DNA from: CAZJOD01 sp964547525
GTDB taxonomy: Bacteria; Bacillota; Clostridia; JAAYHZ01
Direction: 5' to 3'
DNA: 64,000 nucleotides
NCBI GenBank assembly: GCA_964547525.1
Contig: CAZJOD010000002.1
Location: 6,338 to 70,337 of the forward strand
In this document: positions 42,663-51,268 of the stretch, one piece after another
Numbering within the stretch: position 1 is the first letter of the stretch
Layout: the number at the start of each line of letters is the position of its first letter
The notes under the pieces: generated by a model
What the model saw: the letters and a program-made list of their open reading frames with translations, nothing else
The model's database searches: none
What the model was told of the DNA's origin: nothing
Made by a program: the position numbers and the translations under genes

Positions 42663-42834
42663 TACATACAAAGTTTGCAAGACTGCTTTAAAATATCCGC
42701 TTGATAACCGGTATCAGTGTACCGTAAAACCGGGGAGATTACCGCTCCGATGTTTTATTTAATATAGAGGCAAAAAGCAGGTATCGTTTTTCCCAATTGG
42801 AAGAACAAGTAATTTTTTTATTTAGGGGGTCAAA

Positions 42835-43467
42835 ATGTATTTCAAGAAAGAGAAAACTAAGAAAAACATCATTGCTTTGACAGCGGTATTGTGTGCGTTT
42901 ATAGTATTTGGTTCGTTGGTCAGTGCAACTACACCGAACAATATTATCGTCGCAAGTGTTAACTACGTGGATCAGAAAATTGATCAACTCACACAAAAGA
43001 TAAATCAATTGGAGGCTAGAATCGGATCATCTTCCGGAACAAGTACCGGTGGTTCATATAATCCTACAAATCCCACTATGCCGTCAAATGCCGTAGAAAG
43101 ATTGGACAAGCTGGAAAAAGCCGTTGATCTTCTGAAAAACAGATTAAATAATCATGATCTCTTAATGGTTAACCTTTCTGAGGCAAGCCAATATAAGGTT
43201 ATTGTTTTGGAAAAAGGTCAAAAGCTTATGGCCGGAGGTGTTGTGGAGTTGATTGTAAGAAGTGGTATATGTACGGCCATACAAGGTGATAATGGTGACG
43301 GTATTGCAGATATGACATCAGGTGACGGAAAAGATTATTATACAGGTGACAAATTACCTATAAACCATTACCTTCTAATTTCAAGAGGTGACGGTAGAGG
43401 CGTTACAGCTGTAAGTGATGCCGTTTATTTGATGGTAAAAGGATCATACAGCATATATCTACCGTAA
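42835..43467 (+). CDS. Exported protein with coiled coil, unknown function
   Basis: A 210-residue protein with an N-terminal signal or anchor (KNIIALTAVLCAFIVFGSLV), a coiled-coil segment (YVDQKIDQLTQKINQLEARI), a Ser/Gly/Thr/Pro linker, a second coiled coil (AVERLDKLEKAVDLLKNRL), and a globular C-terminal domain with GDGIADMTSGDGKDYYTG and LPINHYLLISRGDGRGV. The Asp/Gly-rich stretch could bind a metal. I do not recognise a named family. It begins at ATG 42835 after TAGGGGG. Confidence 0.65.
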   Translation: MYFKKEKTKKNIIALTAVLCAFIVFGSLVSATTPNNIIVASVNYVDQKIDQLTQKINQLEARIGSSSGTSTGGSYNPTNPTMPSNAVERLDKLEKAVDLLKNRLNNHDLLMVNLSEASQYKVIVLEKGQKLMAGGVVELIVRSGICTAIQGDNGDGIADMTSGDGKDYYTGDKLPINHYLLISRGDGRGVTAVSDAVYLMVKGSYSIYLP

Positions 43468-43617
43468 AATATCGGGTTAAGAGCACACTTTAGTTTAAAT
43501 AAATTTAAATATCTTTGTTATAGGGAAAAATTACCGTTTTATAAGCGATTAAGATATTAAAAGCCATATATTTAACCAATTTCGGGATAAAATTTTTAAA
43601 GTAAATGGACGGTTATA

Positions 43618-43642
43618 GGGAGCATAAAATGTTCCCTTTTTT
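43618..43642 (+). terminator. Terminator of the exported-protein gene
   Basis: GGGAGCAT (43618-43625) pairs with ATGTTCCC (43629-43636, one G-U), followed by six T. Confidence 0.88.
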
Positions 43643-43645
43643 GCG

Positions 43646-43670
43646 CAAAAAAAAGGGGTGTGAACCCCTC
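43646..43670 (-). terminator. Terminator of the zinc-ribbon gene
   Basis: Read on the minus strand, AGGGGT-loop-ACCCCT is followed by eight T (plus-strand A43647-A43654). It is back to back with the plus-strand terminator, separating convergent units. The rest of 43468-43762 holds no gene. Confidence 0.88.
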
Positions 43671-43762
43671 GTTTAACTATAGTTGCCTATTTGTTAAGTC
43701 ACACTTGACAAATTATAATTAAACTGCAGACTGTAGTCCTTAAGCTTAATTATGTATGTCAA

Positions 43763-44233
43763 TTAAAGCTTTGTTCCGCAGCTAATGCAAAATGCGGAAT
43801 CGGAAGGTGATTCGGTGTTACATGCCGGACAAACTTTTGTGCCGGCTTCACCTTGAGGTGCTTGAGGAGCAGCCACTGTAAACTTATGGCCGCATTTCGG
43901 ACAGAATTGAACATCTCTCAAAGATTCTGTACCGCAATCAGGACATTTTTTGATATTTTTTATTTCTAAAATTTGTTCTTTGAATACGGCGATTGCATCT
44001 TCAGCCATTTTAATAATTTGACAGTTATCAGCAAACAAATCGTCTATTTCACCGCTTTGTTTATAAAGGTCGTAAACCTTCATCCCCAAATTAGTGTAAG
44101 CTTGTTGAATTTTTTTAGTTTCATCCGCAATCGATTTGTTTAATTTTGCGACTGCAGCCAATTCATCAGTCTTGCTTTTTACGCCTTGTGCCGCTTCTCC
44201 CACTTTCTTACCAAGGTTTTGAAAAAATGACAT
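43763..44233 (-). CDS. Zinc-ribbon protein with N-terminal helical domain
   Basis: A 156-residue protein. The first 95 residues are helical, with an amphipathic start (FFQNLGKKVGEAAQGVKSKT) and coiled-coil character. Two zinc ribbons follow: CPDCGTESLRDVQFCPKCG and CPACNTESPSDSAFCISCG, joined by an Ala/Pro/Gln linker. Such zinc-ribbon proteins are common in Clostridia and of unknown role. GGAGG precedes ATG by 8 bases. It is downstream of the small membrane protein gene in one unit. Confidence 0.7.
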   Translation of the reverse strand: MSFFQNLGKKVGEAAQGVKSKTDELAAVAKLNKSIADETKKIQQAYTNLGMKVYDLYKQSGEIDDLFADNCQIIKMAEDAIAVFKEQILEIKNIKKCPDCGTESLRDVQFCPKCGHKFTVAAPQAPQGEAGTKVCPACNTESPSDSAFCISCGTKL

Positions 44234-44258
44234 TTCTATTTCCTCCGTTCTATATTTA

Positions 44259-44633
44259 TTAGCTGTTAAGCTTTATCTCTCCGATTTTTCTAAATACAAT
44301 ATAACCTAAAAATGCAAATAACAATAATGCAACCAGATTGGACCAGTTGAAAAAGAATAACAAGGAAACGAGTCTGGTAAAAGCAAATCCCCATAATCCT
44401 ATAAGAAGGTATGTGTTAAGGTAATTTACATAGCATAACAATAGCGAAAACAGGAATAAGTAATAAACTAATGCATATATAAACCCGCCTAAAGATATTG
44501 TGAAGGCATAAAGCAACAAAACCACTAAAGATACTCCCATGACATATACACTGTAATTATTAATTTTTGATACCCATGGAATACTTAACAATAATTCTTT
44601 TAAATCGGAACCGATTCTTTTATAGTAATCCAT
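44259..44633 (-). CDS. Small polytopic membrane protein
   Basis: A 124-residue protein with about four hydrophobic helices (YVMGVSLVVLLLYAFTISL; FIYALVYYLFLFSLLLCYV; TYLLIGLWGFAFTRLVSLLF; LVALLLFAFLGYIVF). I chose ATG 44633, with AGGAGG 11 bases upstream, rather than 44714. It is followed 25 bases later by the zinc-ribbon gene. Function unknown; zinc-ribbon plus membrane-protein pairs recur in Firmicutes. Confidence 0.65.
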   Translation of the reverse strand: MDYYKRIGSDLKELLLSIPWVSKINNYSVYVMGVSLVVLLLYAFTISLGGFIYALVYYLFLFSLLLCYVNYLNTYLLIGLWGFAFTRLVSLLFFFNWSNLVALLLFAFLGYIVFRKIGEIKLNS

Positions 44634-44672
44634 AATTAACACTCCTCCTGTAAAATATAATCCGATATGTTT

Positions 44673-44757
44673 ATTATATGCCATAAAATTTTGTAATTCA
44701 ATATATATTACCATGTTTTTTTAATTATTTAACATTCCTTTTTATGTATGATATAAT
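44673..44757. promoter_or_regulatory. Back-to-back promoters
   Basis: Minus strand: TTGAAT (complement of 44696-44701), 17-base spacer, TATAAT (complement of 44673-44678), for the membrane and zinc-ribbon genes. Plus strand: TTAACA (44729-44734), 17-base spacer, TATAAT (44752-44757), for the 44788 gene and birA. Confidence 0.8.
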
Positions 44758-44787
44758 TGTATTTATTCATGAACAGAGGTGTAAAAG

Positions 44788-45411
44788 ATGGCTGAAGTTT
44801 ATAAACACGTTCCTAAAACAAATTTGGAGGATATAGTGCAGTGTGGATTGAAATTAACTCAATGGGGGCTGATAACGTGCAAAATAGCGGGTTTTGAGAC
44901 TCGGTTCATCCCGGCGTATTTGAATCCGAAGGACGATGACAGTTTTTACGGGCGAGAAGATTATACCTGTTTGAGAATACAAATACCCAATGATTACTGT
45001 AAAATAGGAAATTATTTCCTGTATAATGACCAAAATGAATTACTTAACGACTTGTTTGTACAATCTATAATACCGGTGCAAAAATATATATTTGGAAACT
45101 ACAGAAAACCTATTTGTTTGATAAGCAGAACTGTTCAGGGAGAAGAAATAAGTATCACTGATAAAGTAAGGGATTATCCTATTTTAGTGGACAATTCGGT
45201 GGAACTGTACTTAAACAACTTGATTGCCGATAAATCCGAAGAAGATATGTCTTGGCTTGACGCGGTATTGTACGCATATTATAGTGACTTGGCCGACAAA
45301 GGTATAATTGTGAAAGTGGAATGTGAAGCATTGGGAATAAGTGTCTTTATAAATAAAGATAAAAAAATGGTTACATTAAAAATACCGGCTATGGAGGAAT
45401 TGAGATTCTAA
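44788..45411 (+). CDS. Conserved hypothetical protein upstream of birA
   Basis: A 207-residue soluble protein. Its start AEVYKHVPKTNLEDIVQCGL followed by KLTQWG recalls small clostridial proteins of unknown function. It has no signal peptide, helix-turn-helix or P-loop, but contains FYGREDYTCLRIQIPNDYC and SEEDMSWLDAVLYAYYSDLA segments that look structured. It ends 3 bases before birA, so it is very probably cotranscribed. I do not assign a function. Confidence 0.6.
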   Translation: MAEVYKHVPKTNLEDIVQCGLKLTQWGLITCKIAGFETRFIPAYLNPKDDDSFYGREDYTCLRIQIPNDYCKIGNYFLYNDQNELLNDLFVQSIIPVQKYIFGNYRKPICLISRTVQGEEISITDKVRDYPILVDNSVELYLNNLIADKSEEDMSWLDAVLYAYYSDLADKGIIVKVECEALGISVFINKDKKMVTLKIPAMEELRF

Positions 45412-45414
45412 TCG

Positions 45415-46395
45415 ATGAAAAATGAAAAAAATAATATAAAGGCAATGATTTTGGATTTATTGGAAAACCATACTGAAGGTTATTTGTCAGGGGAATATAT
45501 AGGTCAAGAACTCGGTGTTTCAAGAAGTGCCGTTTGGAAACATATTAAGGAGCTTAAAAGTACCGGTTATACAATACAATCCGTGTCAAATAAAGGGTAC
45601 CGGATGGTAAAGCAAAATTCCGTATACAGCAGATACGAAATATTGAAAAGGGTTGAAAATCATATAAATATAATCTTCCTAGATGAAATTGACTCAACAA
45701 ACGAATATGCAAAAAGAATGGCTATGGAGAAAAGTTTTGAGGAAACTGCTATTATTGCTTTATCTCAGATAAAAGGTAAAGGTCGCTTAGGTAGGAGATG
45801 GGAAGCTTCCACCGGATTAGGTATATGGATGTCGGTTTTATTGAAGCCACGGTTGTCGGCTGCGGATATGGGACTTGTCACTTTAGCTTGTGCGTGTGCT
45901 GTTTGTGAGACATTAAAAAATAAAGGTTTTGATGCAGGAATAAAATGGCCTAACGACATTTTAATAAATGACAAGAAAGTTTGTGGTATTCTTACCGAAA
46001 CCGGTTTTGAGGAAACCCGTATATGTTATGTTATACTGGGTATAGGACTAAATGTTTTACATTCTTCGGATGATTTTAGTAATGAAATCAGAGAAAAATC
46101 CACATCTCTTATGATAGAATGCGGATGTCGTATCTGTATGTCCGAAATAGCCGCAAATACTTTGGATAGAATATTAAAATATTACACTCTTTTATGTGAA
46201 GGGCAAAAAGATCAAATCATAAGTAGCTGGAAGAAATACTCTGTCACACTAGGGCGCAAAATATTCACCACCGTGAACGGGGATAAGGATCTTGTTACGG
46301 CTTTAGATATAAGGTCGGACGGTGCGTTGAAGGTTAAAAGAGAAGACGGTAGCATAGATTATATCGTATCCGGAGAGATACTTTTTAAGGCTTGA
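45415..46395 (+). CDS. birA: Biotin--[acetyl-CoA-carboxylase] ligase / biotin repressor
   Basis: A 326-residue BirA with an N-terminal winged helix (LSGEYIGQELGVSRSAVWKH, residues about 20-39), so it is of the repressor class, and the ligase domain with the GRGRxxR-like biotinyl-AMP loop KGKGRLGRRWEASTGLGIWM, KWPNDILINDKKVCGIL and GIGLNVLHS. The C-terminal domain LGRKIFTTVNGDKDLVTALD is present. It attaches biotin to acceptor proteins. It closely follows the 44788 gene. Confidence 0.95.
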   Translation: MKNEKNNIKAMILDLLENHTEGYLSGEYIGQELGVSRSAVWKHIKELKSTGYTIQSVSNKGYRMVKQNSVYSRYEILKRVENHINIIFLDEIDSTNEYAKRMAMEKSFEETAIIALSQIKGKGRLGRRWEASTGLGIWMSVLLKPRLSAADMGLVTLACACAVCETLKNKGFDAGIKWPNDILINDKKVCGILTETGFEETRICYVILGIGLNVLHSSDDFSNEIREKSTSLMIECGCRICMSEIAANTLDRILKYYTLLCEGQKDQIISSWKKYSVTLGRKIFTTVNGDKDLVTALDIRSDGALKVKREDGSIDYIVSGEILFKA

Positions 46396-46431
46396 CATAA
46401 CGATTACTGTATTTGGACAGTCAAATTACTT

Positions 46432-46461
46432 TTGCACAGCTTATCGGGGTTGTGCTATAAT
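46432..46461 (+). promoter_or_regulatory. Promoter of the Asn-rich protein / decarboxylase-tmk operon
   Basis: TTGCAC (46432-46437), 18-base spacer, TATAAT (46456-46461), 27 bases before ATG 46489. Confidence 0.7.
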
Positions 46462-46488
46462 ACACATAATATGATTCGGGAGGAAAAT

Positions 46489-46833
46489 ATGCAAAACGTT
46501 GATTCCAATAAAAAAGAAGAAAATAGAAGTGGAAATAATAGAATTAATAACCGTAATAATAGAAATCATAATAATAGAAGACAAGAAAACAGAGGACAGA
46601 ACAAACAAGAAAACAAAGAACTAAATAAAGAACAAAACAAACAAGAGAATAAACAAAAGGCTGCACCTTTTAATAAACCCGGAAAACCTAAACCGCCCAG
46701 AAGGGATAAATTCCCCAAATATAACAGGAAGGTTATGCCAGGGGAGACCATTGAAGATATCACAAAAGATATCCAACGTATAGAAAAAGAAATTGAATTA
46801 GAAATTGAGGAAATATCCAATCAGGTTTTATAA
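46489..46833 (+). CDS. Low-complexity Asn/Gln/Lys/Arg-rich protein
   Basis: A 114-residue protein starting at ATG 46489, 5 bases after GGAGG. The first 65 residues are dominated by Asn, Arg, Gln, Glu and Lys with repeated NNR and KQENK patterns. Then comes a Pro/Lys-rich stretch (PFNKPGKPKPPRRDKFPKY) and an acidic amphipathic helix (DITKDIQRIEKEIELEIEEI). It is likely disordered and RNA- or ribosome-associated, but that is a guess. Similar proteins precede this operon in related Clostridia only as far as I recall. Confidence 0.6.
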   Translation: MQNVDSNKKEENRSGNNRINNRNNRNHNNRRQENRGQNKQENKELNKEQNKQENKQKAAPFNKPGKPKPPRRDKFPKYNRKVMPGETIEDITKDIQRIEKEIELEIEEISNQVL

Positions 46834-46845
46834 GGTGGATTATTT

Positions 46846-47007
46846 ATGATTTTAGCTTTTGGCCTACCAAATACCAATACGATTTTTACATTGCGTAAAA
46901 ACAACAACCTTTTGCATAAACGGCGCATCGCTATCGTTAAAAAACGTGTTTGGGATGAATACGGTATGTTTTATATATCAATTTATAATATGAAAAATAA
47001 TGAGTGA
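46846..47007 (+). CDS. Small hypothetical protein (53 residues)
   Basis: An open frame of 53 codons with AAGGTGG 8 bases before ATG 46846 and a TGA stop that overlaps the start of the decarboxylase gene by 8 bases. The product begins MILAFGLPNTNTIFTLRKNN and is basic with two aromatic clusters near the end. The overlap and ribosome binding site favour a real coupled gene, but there is no family match. It could also be a leader peptide. Confidence 0.4.
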   Translation: MILAFGLPNTNTIFTLRKNNNLLHKRRIAIVKKRVWDEYGMFYISIYNMKNNE

Positions 47008-48421
47008 CATTTTAAAAAATTTACATGTTTACAATGCCGTTTTAGACTATGCCCAATCCGATCCGGTTATTTTTCATATGCCCGGTCATAAAGCGGGAAG
47101 CGGGATACCGGAAGAATTACGAAAATTTTTATTAAAGTTCGATGTAACCGAGATACCGGAAATGGACAATCTGTATAAACCCGAAGGTATATTGAAAAAA
47201 GCGATGAAAGCTTGTGCAGATTACTTCGATGTAAAAAGAACATTGTTTTCCGTTAATGGATCCACCGCATGTATTCATGCGGCTTTACAAACGGTTATAG
47301 AAGACAGGGGCGGGTTGATAATGGCAAGAGATTGTCATAAATCGGTTTATAACAAGGTGATTATGAGCAACTATACACCTTATTATATTCCCGTTGAGTT
47401 CGATGGAAAAATGAGGATGCCTTCTGTTCCCGATTCCGATAAAGTAGGAGAGATCATGGACGAAACAGCAGTCAGGACTGTGATTATAACTCATCCGAAT
47501 TATTACGGAATGTGCTGTGATGTAACGTCAATAGCTGAAACTGTTCATAATAAAGGCGGTATTTTAATAGTTGACGAAGCACACGGAGCTCATTTTAAAT
47601 TCTCGGATTCTCTGCCCGGATCGGCTATTGACTGTGGAGCCGATATAGTAATACAAAGCGCACACAAAACGTTACCGGTCATAAATCAAGGGGCGTATTT
47701 ACATGTATGTAGCGATAGAGTCGATATTGAAAAATTAAATTATACTCTTTCTATGATTCAAACATCCAGTCCGTCATACATTATAATGTGCCTGCTGGAA
47801 TTTGCAGCAACATATTTGCATGAATATGGAAATATATTATATAATGAATTAAATCGAAAAATAAATACTTTATGTGAAACATTACAGGAGTCTTCCGATA
47901 TAAGAATAAAAACCGGCCTTTGTAAAAATGCTATTGAAAAAGACGGAACCAGAATTATAATTGATGCTTGTAAAGCGGGTTTCACGGGTTTTGAACTTGA
48001 AAAATATCTCAAACAGAGTTATAATATAAATATAGAAGCGGCCGATTTGTTCAATGTACTGCTTATCGCTACTATAAGTGACCCGAATAATTATTATCAT
48101 TGTTTATATAAAGCATTGAAAGGAAACGCTAAATTCGGATTTGACAACAGTTATGCCGGATTTGATCCGAAATGCGATTTGCCTGAACGGCAAATGTTGC
48201 CGTGTGAAGCGGTTAAGAGGAATAAAATGACGGTACCTCTTGATAAAGCAATAGGGTATGTGGTAATAAAATCTGTTATTCCTTATCCGCCCGGAGTTCC
48301 TCTTATAGTACCCGGAGAAATTGTCACAGAACGCGTTTTAAATGAGATTAGGGCTGTAATAAAATGCGGTGGTTTCATTGAAGGCTTAACAGACAAATTG
48401 TATATGGAAGTGGTAAAATAA
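47000..48421 (+). CDS. Orn/Lys/Arg decarboxylase-family PLP enzyme (YaaO/SpeA type)
   Basis: A 473-residue fold-type I PLP enzyme. The N-terminal FHMPGHKAGSGIPEEL, the GSTACIHAAL phosphate site, THPNYYGMC, VDEAHGAHF (Asp binding the pyridine N) and SAHKTLPVINQGAYL with the PLP lysine are all there. Substrate among lysine, arginine and ornithine is not determinable. Its place before tmk-darA matches Bacillus yaaO. It ends directly before tmk. Confidence 0.9.
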   Translation: MSDILKNLHVYNAVLDYAQSDPVIFHMPGHKAGSGIPEELRKFLLKFDVTEIPEMDNLYKPEGILKKAMKACADYFDVKRTLFSVNGSTACIHAALQTVIEDRGGLIMARDCHKSVYNKVIMSNYTPYYIPVEFDGKMRMPSVPDSDKVGEIMDETAVRTVIITHPNYYGMCCDVTSIAETVHNKGGILIVDEAHGAHFKFSDSLPGSAIDCGADIVIQSAHKTLPVINQGAYLHVCSDRVDIEKLNYTLSMIQTSSPSYIIMCLLEFAATYLHEYGNILYNELNRKINTLCETLQESSDIRIKTGLCKNAIEKDGTRIIIDACKAGFTGFELEKYLKQSYNINIEAADLFNVLLIATISDPNNYYHCLYKALKGNAKFGFDNSYAGFDPKCDLPERQMLPCEAVKRNKMTVPLDKAIGYVVIKSVIPYPPGVPLIVPGEIVTERVLNEIRAVIKCGGFIEGLTDKLYMEVVK

Positions 48422-49057
48422 ATGATAAAAAAAGGTTTGTTTATTGTCGTAGAAGGTATAGACGGTAGCGGTAAGACCACACAAATAAAGAATTTATATG
48501 AGTATTTAACATCAAAGGGTATACCTACAACTGTAACCAGAGAACCGGGAGGTACGGTCATAGGTGAAAAAATACGAGACATAGTTTTGGATAAAGCTCA
48601 TAAAAATATGGATGCGATTACAGAAATGCTTCTTATTGCGGCGTCCAGAGCACAACATGTGGTGGAGTTTATAAGTGCAAAGCAAAAGGCGGGTGTTACC
48701 GTCATATGTGACAGGTATGTACTGTCTAGTTATGTGTATCAAGGTGTAGCAAGAGGAATAGAGTTGGAAACAGTAAAAAAGGTAAACGAATACGCCATGA
48801 GCGGTGTGATACCGGACATAACTTTCTTTATTAACATAGATAACGAAGAATCGGTTAAAAGAAGATCGGAAAGACAAGTAAACGATCGTATAGAAAATGA
48901 GGATAACTCGTTCCATATAAAAGTGTGTAACGGATACAGAGAAATGGTCAAGCATTTGGATAATGTGGAGATAATTGACGGAATGCAAAAAGTTGAAAAC
49001 GTGACTTTGGATATTGTAACTCATATAAATAAACTTATAAGGAGGCTCGACATATGA
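48422..49057 (+). CDS. tmk: Thymidylate kinase
   Basis: Phosphorylates dTMP to dTDP. The 211-residue protein has P-loop VEGIDGSGKTTQIKNL, the TREPGGTVIGEKIRDIVLD segment, VICDRYVLSSYVYQGVARG (DRY motif) and the LID-like PERQxxR region, here RRSERQVNDRIE. ATG 48422 follows the decarboxylase stop with no gap. Its stop overlaps darA by 4 bases. Confidence 0.97.
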   Translation: MIKKGLFIVVEGIDGSGKTTQIKNLYEYLTSKGIPTTVTREPGGTVIGEKIRDIVLDKAHKNMDAITEMLLIAASRAQHVVEFISAKQKAGVTVICDRYVLSSYVYQGVARGIELETVKKVNEYAMSGVIPDITFFINIDNEESVKRRSERQVNDRIENEDNSFHIKVCNGYREMVKHLDNVEIIDGMQKVENVTLDIVTHINKLIRRLDI

Positions 49058-49386
49058 AATTGGTTTATGCAATAGTACATGACGAGGATCAAAACGAGGT
49101 TATAACTACGTTAAATGAAAAAGGTTTTTCTGTGACAAAATTGTTTTCTACCGGAGGATTTTTACGTGCCGGAAACACAACAATCATAATCGGTGTTGTG
49201 GATGAGAAAGTGGATGAAGTTATAGGTATAGTAAAATCCAAATCTAAAAGCAGAAAGAAAGTCATGGATACTTCAATGGCACCTGGAGGTGGGTTGAATG
49301 GCGTTATGCTGTCTTTTCCGTTGGAAGTCACAGTAGGGGGCGCTACCATATTCGTTTTGGATGTGGAAAGATATGAAAAGATCTAA
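49054..49386 (+). CDS. darA: Cyclic-di-AMP receptor DarA (YaaQ/PstA)
   Basis: A 110-residue PII-like protein that binds c-di-AMP. MKLVYAIVHDEDQNEVITTL, the ligand-loop region STGGFLRAGNTTIIIGV and GATIFVLDVERYEKI are family hallmarks. It is fixed in position between tmk and holB in Firmicutes. It overlaps tmk by 4 bases and holB by 1. Its output partner is not known. Confidence 0.95.
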   Translation: MKLVYAIVHDEDQNEVITTLNEKGFSVTKLFSTGGFLRAGNTTIIIGVVDEKVDEVIGIVKSKSKSRKKVMDTSMAPGGGLNGVMLSFPLEVTVGGATIFVLDVERYEKI

Positions 49387-50366
49387 TGGCATTTAAAACC
49401 TTTACAGGTCAGCATGATATAGTAAGAAGATTGAATCATGCGATATTAAACGGAACCTTGTCACATTCATATGTATTCAGCGGACCTGAGGGCATCGGCA
49501 AAAGGACATTGGCTGATGCCTTTGTTTCCGAATTGGTATGTACCGCACCTGATGAGAACGGCAAATGCGGTCTATGTAACGCATGTCGCATGTATCGTGC
49601 CAAAATGCCTGTTGATAACATTTGGTTACAACCTGAAAGTGCTCATATCAGTATCGATGATATCCGTAAAATTCAAAATGATGTTTTGATTAAACCGCTT
49701 TACTCCGATAGAAAAGTGTATGTAATATCCGAAGGAGATAAAATGACTCCGCAAGCCCAAAACTGTTTACTAAAAATTTTGGAAGAACCACCCGGATACA
49801 CCGTTTTAATAATATTAGCCGTGGCAGTGGATTCTTTATTGCCTACCGTAATGTCCAGAGTAATAAATTATCATTTGGACAAGTATTCTAAAGAGGATCT
49901 TTTAAAAATATTAAAGCAAAACAGTATAGAAATTGATCCTAATTACTTAAACACGATTTACGGTTACAGTGGGGGTATACCCGGAAAAGCTCTTGAATTG
50001 GTTCGGTCGGAGGAATTTACATTATTCAGAAAAGATATGATTAAGTTGATTTTAAGTATAAATAATGCTAATATGAATATTGTCGATACGGTTAACTATT
50101 TTGACGATAATAAAGAAAATATTCAAACATTGTTTAATATATTGCAACTGTTTTACAGAGATGTACCGGTTGTGGCGAGATCCGATTATCAAAATGTGAT
50201 TAATGCGGATAAAATTAAAGAGGTAGAGGAAATCGGGCGTGATTTAACCTTGAGAAAAACAGTCCGAAATATACAATGCATTAATGAAACACTGGTTAAT
50301 ATACAACGAAATGCAAATTTCAGGTTAGCCGTTGAAAATATGCTGATAACGTTGACGGAGGTTTGA
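49386..50366 (+). CDS. holB: DNA polymerase III delta' subunit
   Basis: Clamp-loader subunit that assembles the beta clamp on DNA. The 326-residue protein has the Walker A-like SGPEGIGKRTLADAFV, a zinc ribbon (CTAPDENGKCGLCNAC), ISIDDIRKIQNDVL, and LLKILEEPPGYTVLIILAV with the loader motif; the SRC motif is replaced by MSRVINY. ATG 49386 overlaps the darA stop. In Bacillus, yaaR lies between darA and holB; it is missing here. Confidence 0.93.
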   Translation: MAFKTFTGQHDIVRRLNHAILNGTLSHSYVFSGPEGIGKRTLADAFVSELVCTAPDENGKCGLCNACRMYRAKMPVDNIWLQPESAHISIDDIRKIQNDVLIKPLYSDRKVYVISEGDKMTPQAQNCLLKILEEPPGYTVLIILAVAVDSLLPTVMSRVINYHLDKYSKEDLLKILKQNSIEIDPNYLNTIYGYSGGIPGKALELVRSEEFTLFRKDMIKLILSINNANMNIVDTVNYFDDNKENIQTLFNILQLFYRDVPVVARSDYQNVINADKIKEVEEIGRDLTLRKTVRNIQCINETLVNIQRNANFRLAVENMLITLTEV

Positions 50367-50369
50367 TAA

Positions 50370-51260
50370 ATGGCTCAGATTGTAGGCGTCCGGTTTAAGA
50401 GAGTAGGTAAGATCTACTATTTTAGTCCTGACGGTTTAGATATAAATAAAGATGACTGTGTAATAGTGGAAACGGCTCGAGGTGTCGAGTTCGGAACTGC
50501 AGTGGTAGGAATCCGGGAAATACCGGAAGAAGAGTTGATATTGCCCCTAAAAAAGGTACTAAGGATAGCAACTGTAGAGGATGTGGAAAAATATAATGAA
50601 AACGTCGCCAAAGAAAAAGAGGCTTTTAGTGTTTGTGTAGAAAAAATAGCAAAACACAAATTGCAAATGAAACTGGTAGACGTAGAATATACTTTTGATA
50701 ATAATAAGGTATTGTTTTATTTTACTGCAGAAGGTAGAGTTGATTTTCGTGAATTGGTAAAAGATCTGGCTTCGATTTTCAGAACGAGGATTGAACTTCG
50801 CCAAATAGGTGTAAGAGATGAGGCAAAGATGACCGGCAGCATAGGGATATGTGGCAGGATGCTTTGTTGTAATTCATTCCTGGGGGAATTTCAGCCGGTA
50901 TCCATAAAAATGGCTAAAGAACAAGGTTTATCTTTGAACCCCGCTAAAATATCCGGTGCGTGTGGAAGATTGATGTGCTGTTTAAAGTACGAACACGAGG
51001 CTTATGAGTATCTGATAGACAAGATGCCCACAATTGGTTCGGAGGTATTGACACCAATCGGCAAGGGCGAAATCATATCAATGGAGCTTTTAAAAGAGAA
51101 GGTTAAGGTTAAGCTGGAGACTAAGGACGGAACATCTACCGAAGTCTATAATGTAGATGATATTAAAGTCATAAAGTGTGCAAACGCAAGAAAACATCCC
51201 ATGCCTATTGCGGATGATACCGAAGTCGATATAAACGAATTAAGGAATCTGGAAGATTAA
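50370..51260 (+). CDS. ricT: PSP1-domain protein RicT (YaaT)
   Basis: A 296-residue PSP1-domain protein. GICGRMLCCNSF and GACGRLMCCLKYEHEAY carry the cysteines that, in Bacillus, help bind [4Fe-4S] clusters in the RicAFT complex, which stimulates RNase Y processing of mRNA and helps phosphorelay. TPIGKGEIISMELLKEKVKV is the PSP1 C-terminal signature. It follows holB by 3 bases, as in Bacillus. Confidence 0.92.
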   Translation: MAQIVGVRFKRVGKIYYFSPDGLDINKDDCVIVETARGVEFGTAVVGIREIPEEELILPLKKVLRIATVEDVEKYNENVAKEKEAFSVCVEKIAKHKLQMKLVDVEYTFDNNKVLFYFTAEGRVDFRELVKDLASIFRTRIELRQIGVRDEAKMTGSIGICGRMLCCNSFLGEFQPVSIKMAKEQGLSLNPAKISGACGRLMCCLKYEHEAYEYLIDKMPTIGSEVLTPIGKGEIISMELLKEKVKVKLETKDGTSTEVYNVDDIKVIKCANARKHPMPIADDTEVDINELRNLED

Positions 51261-51268
51261 TAAATAAT

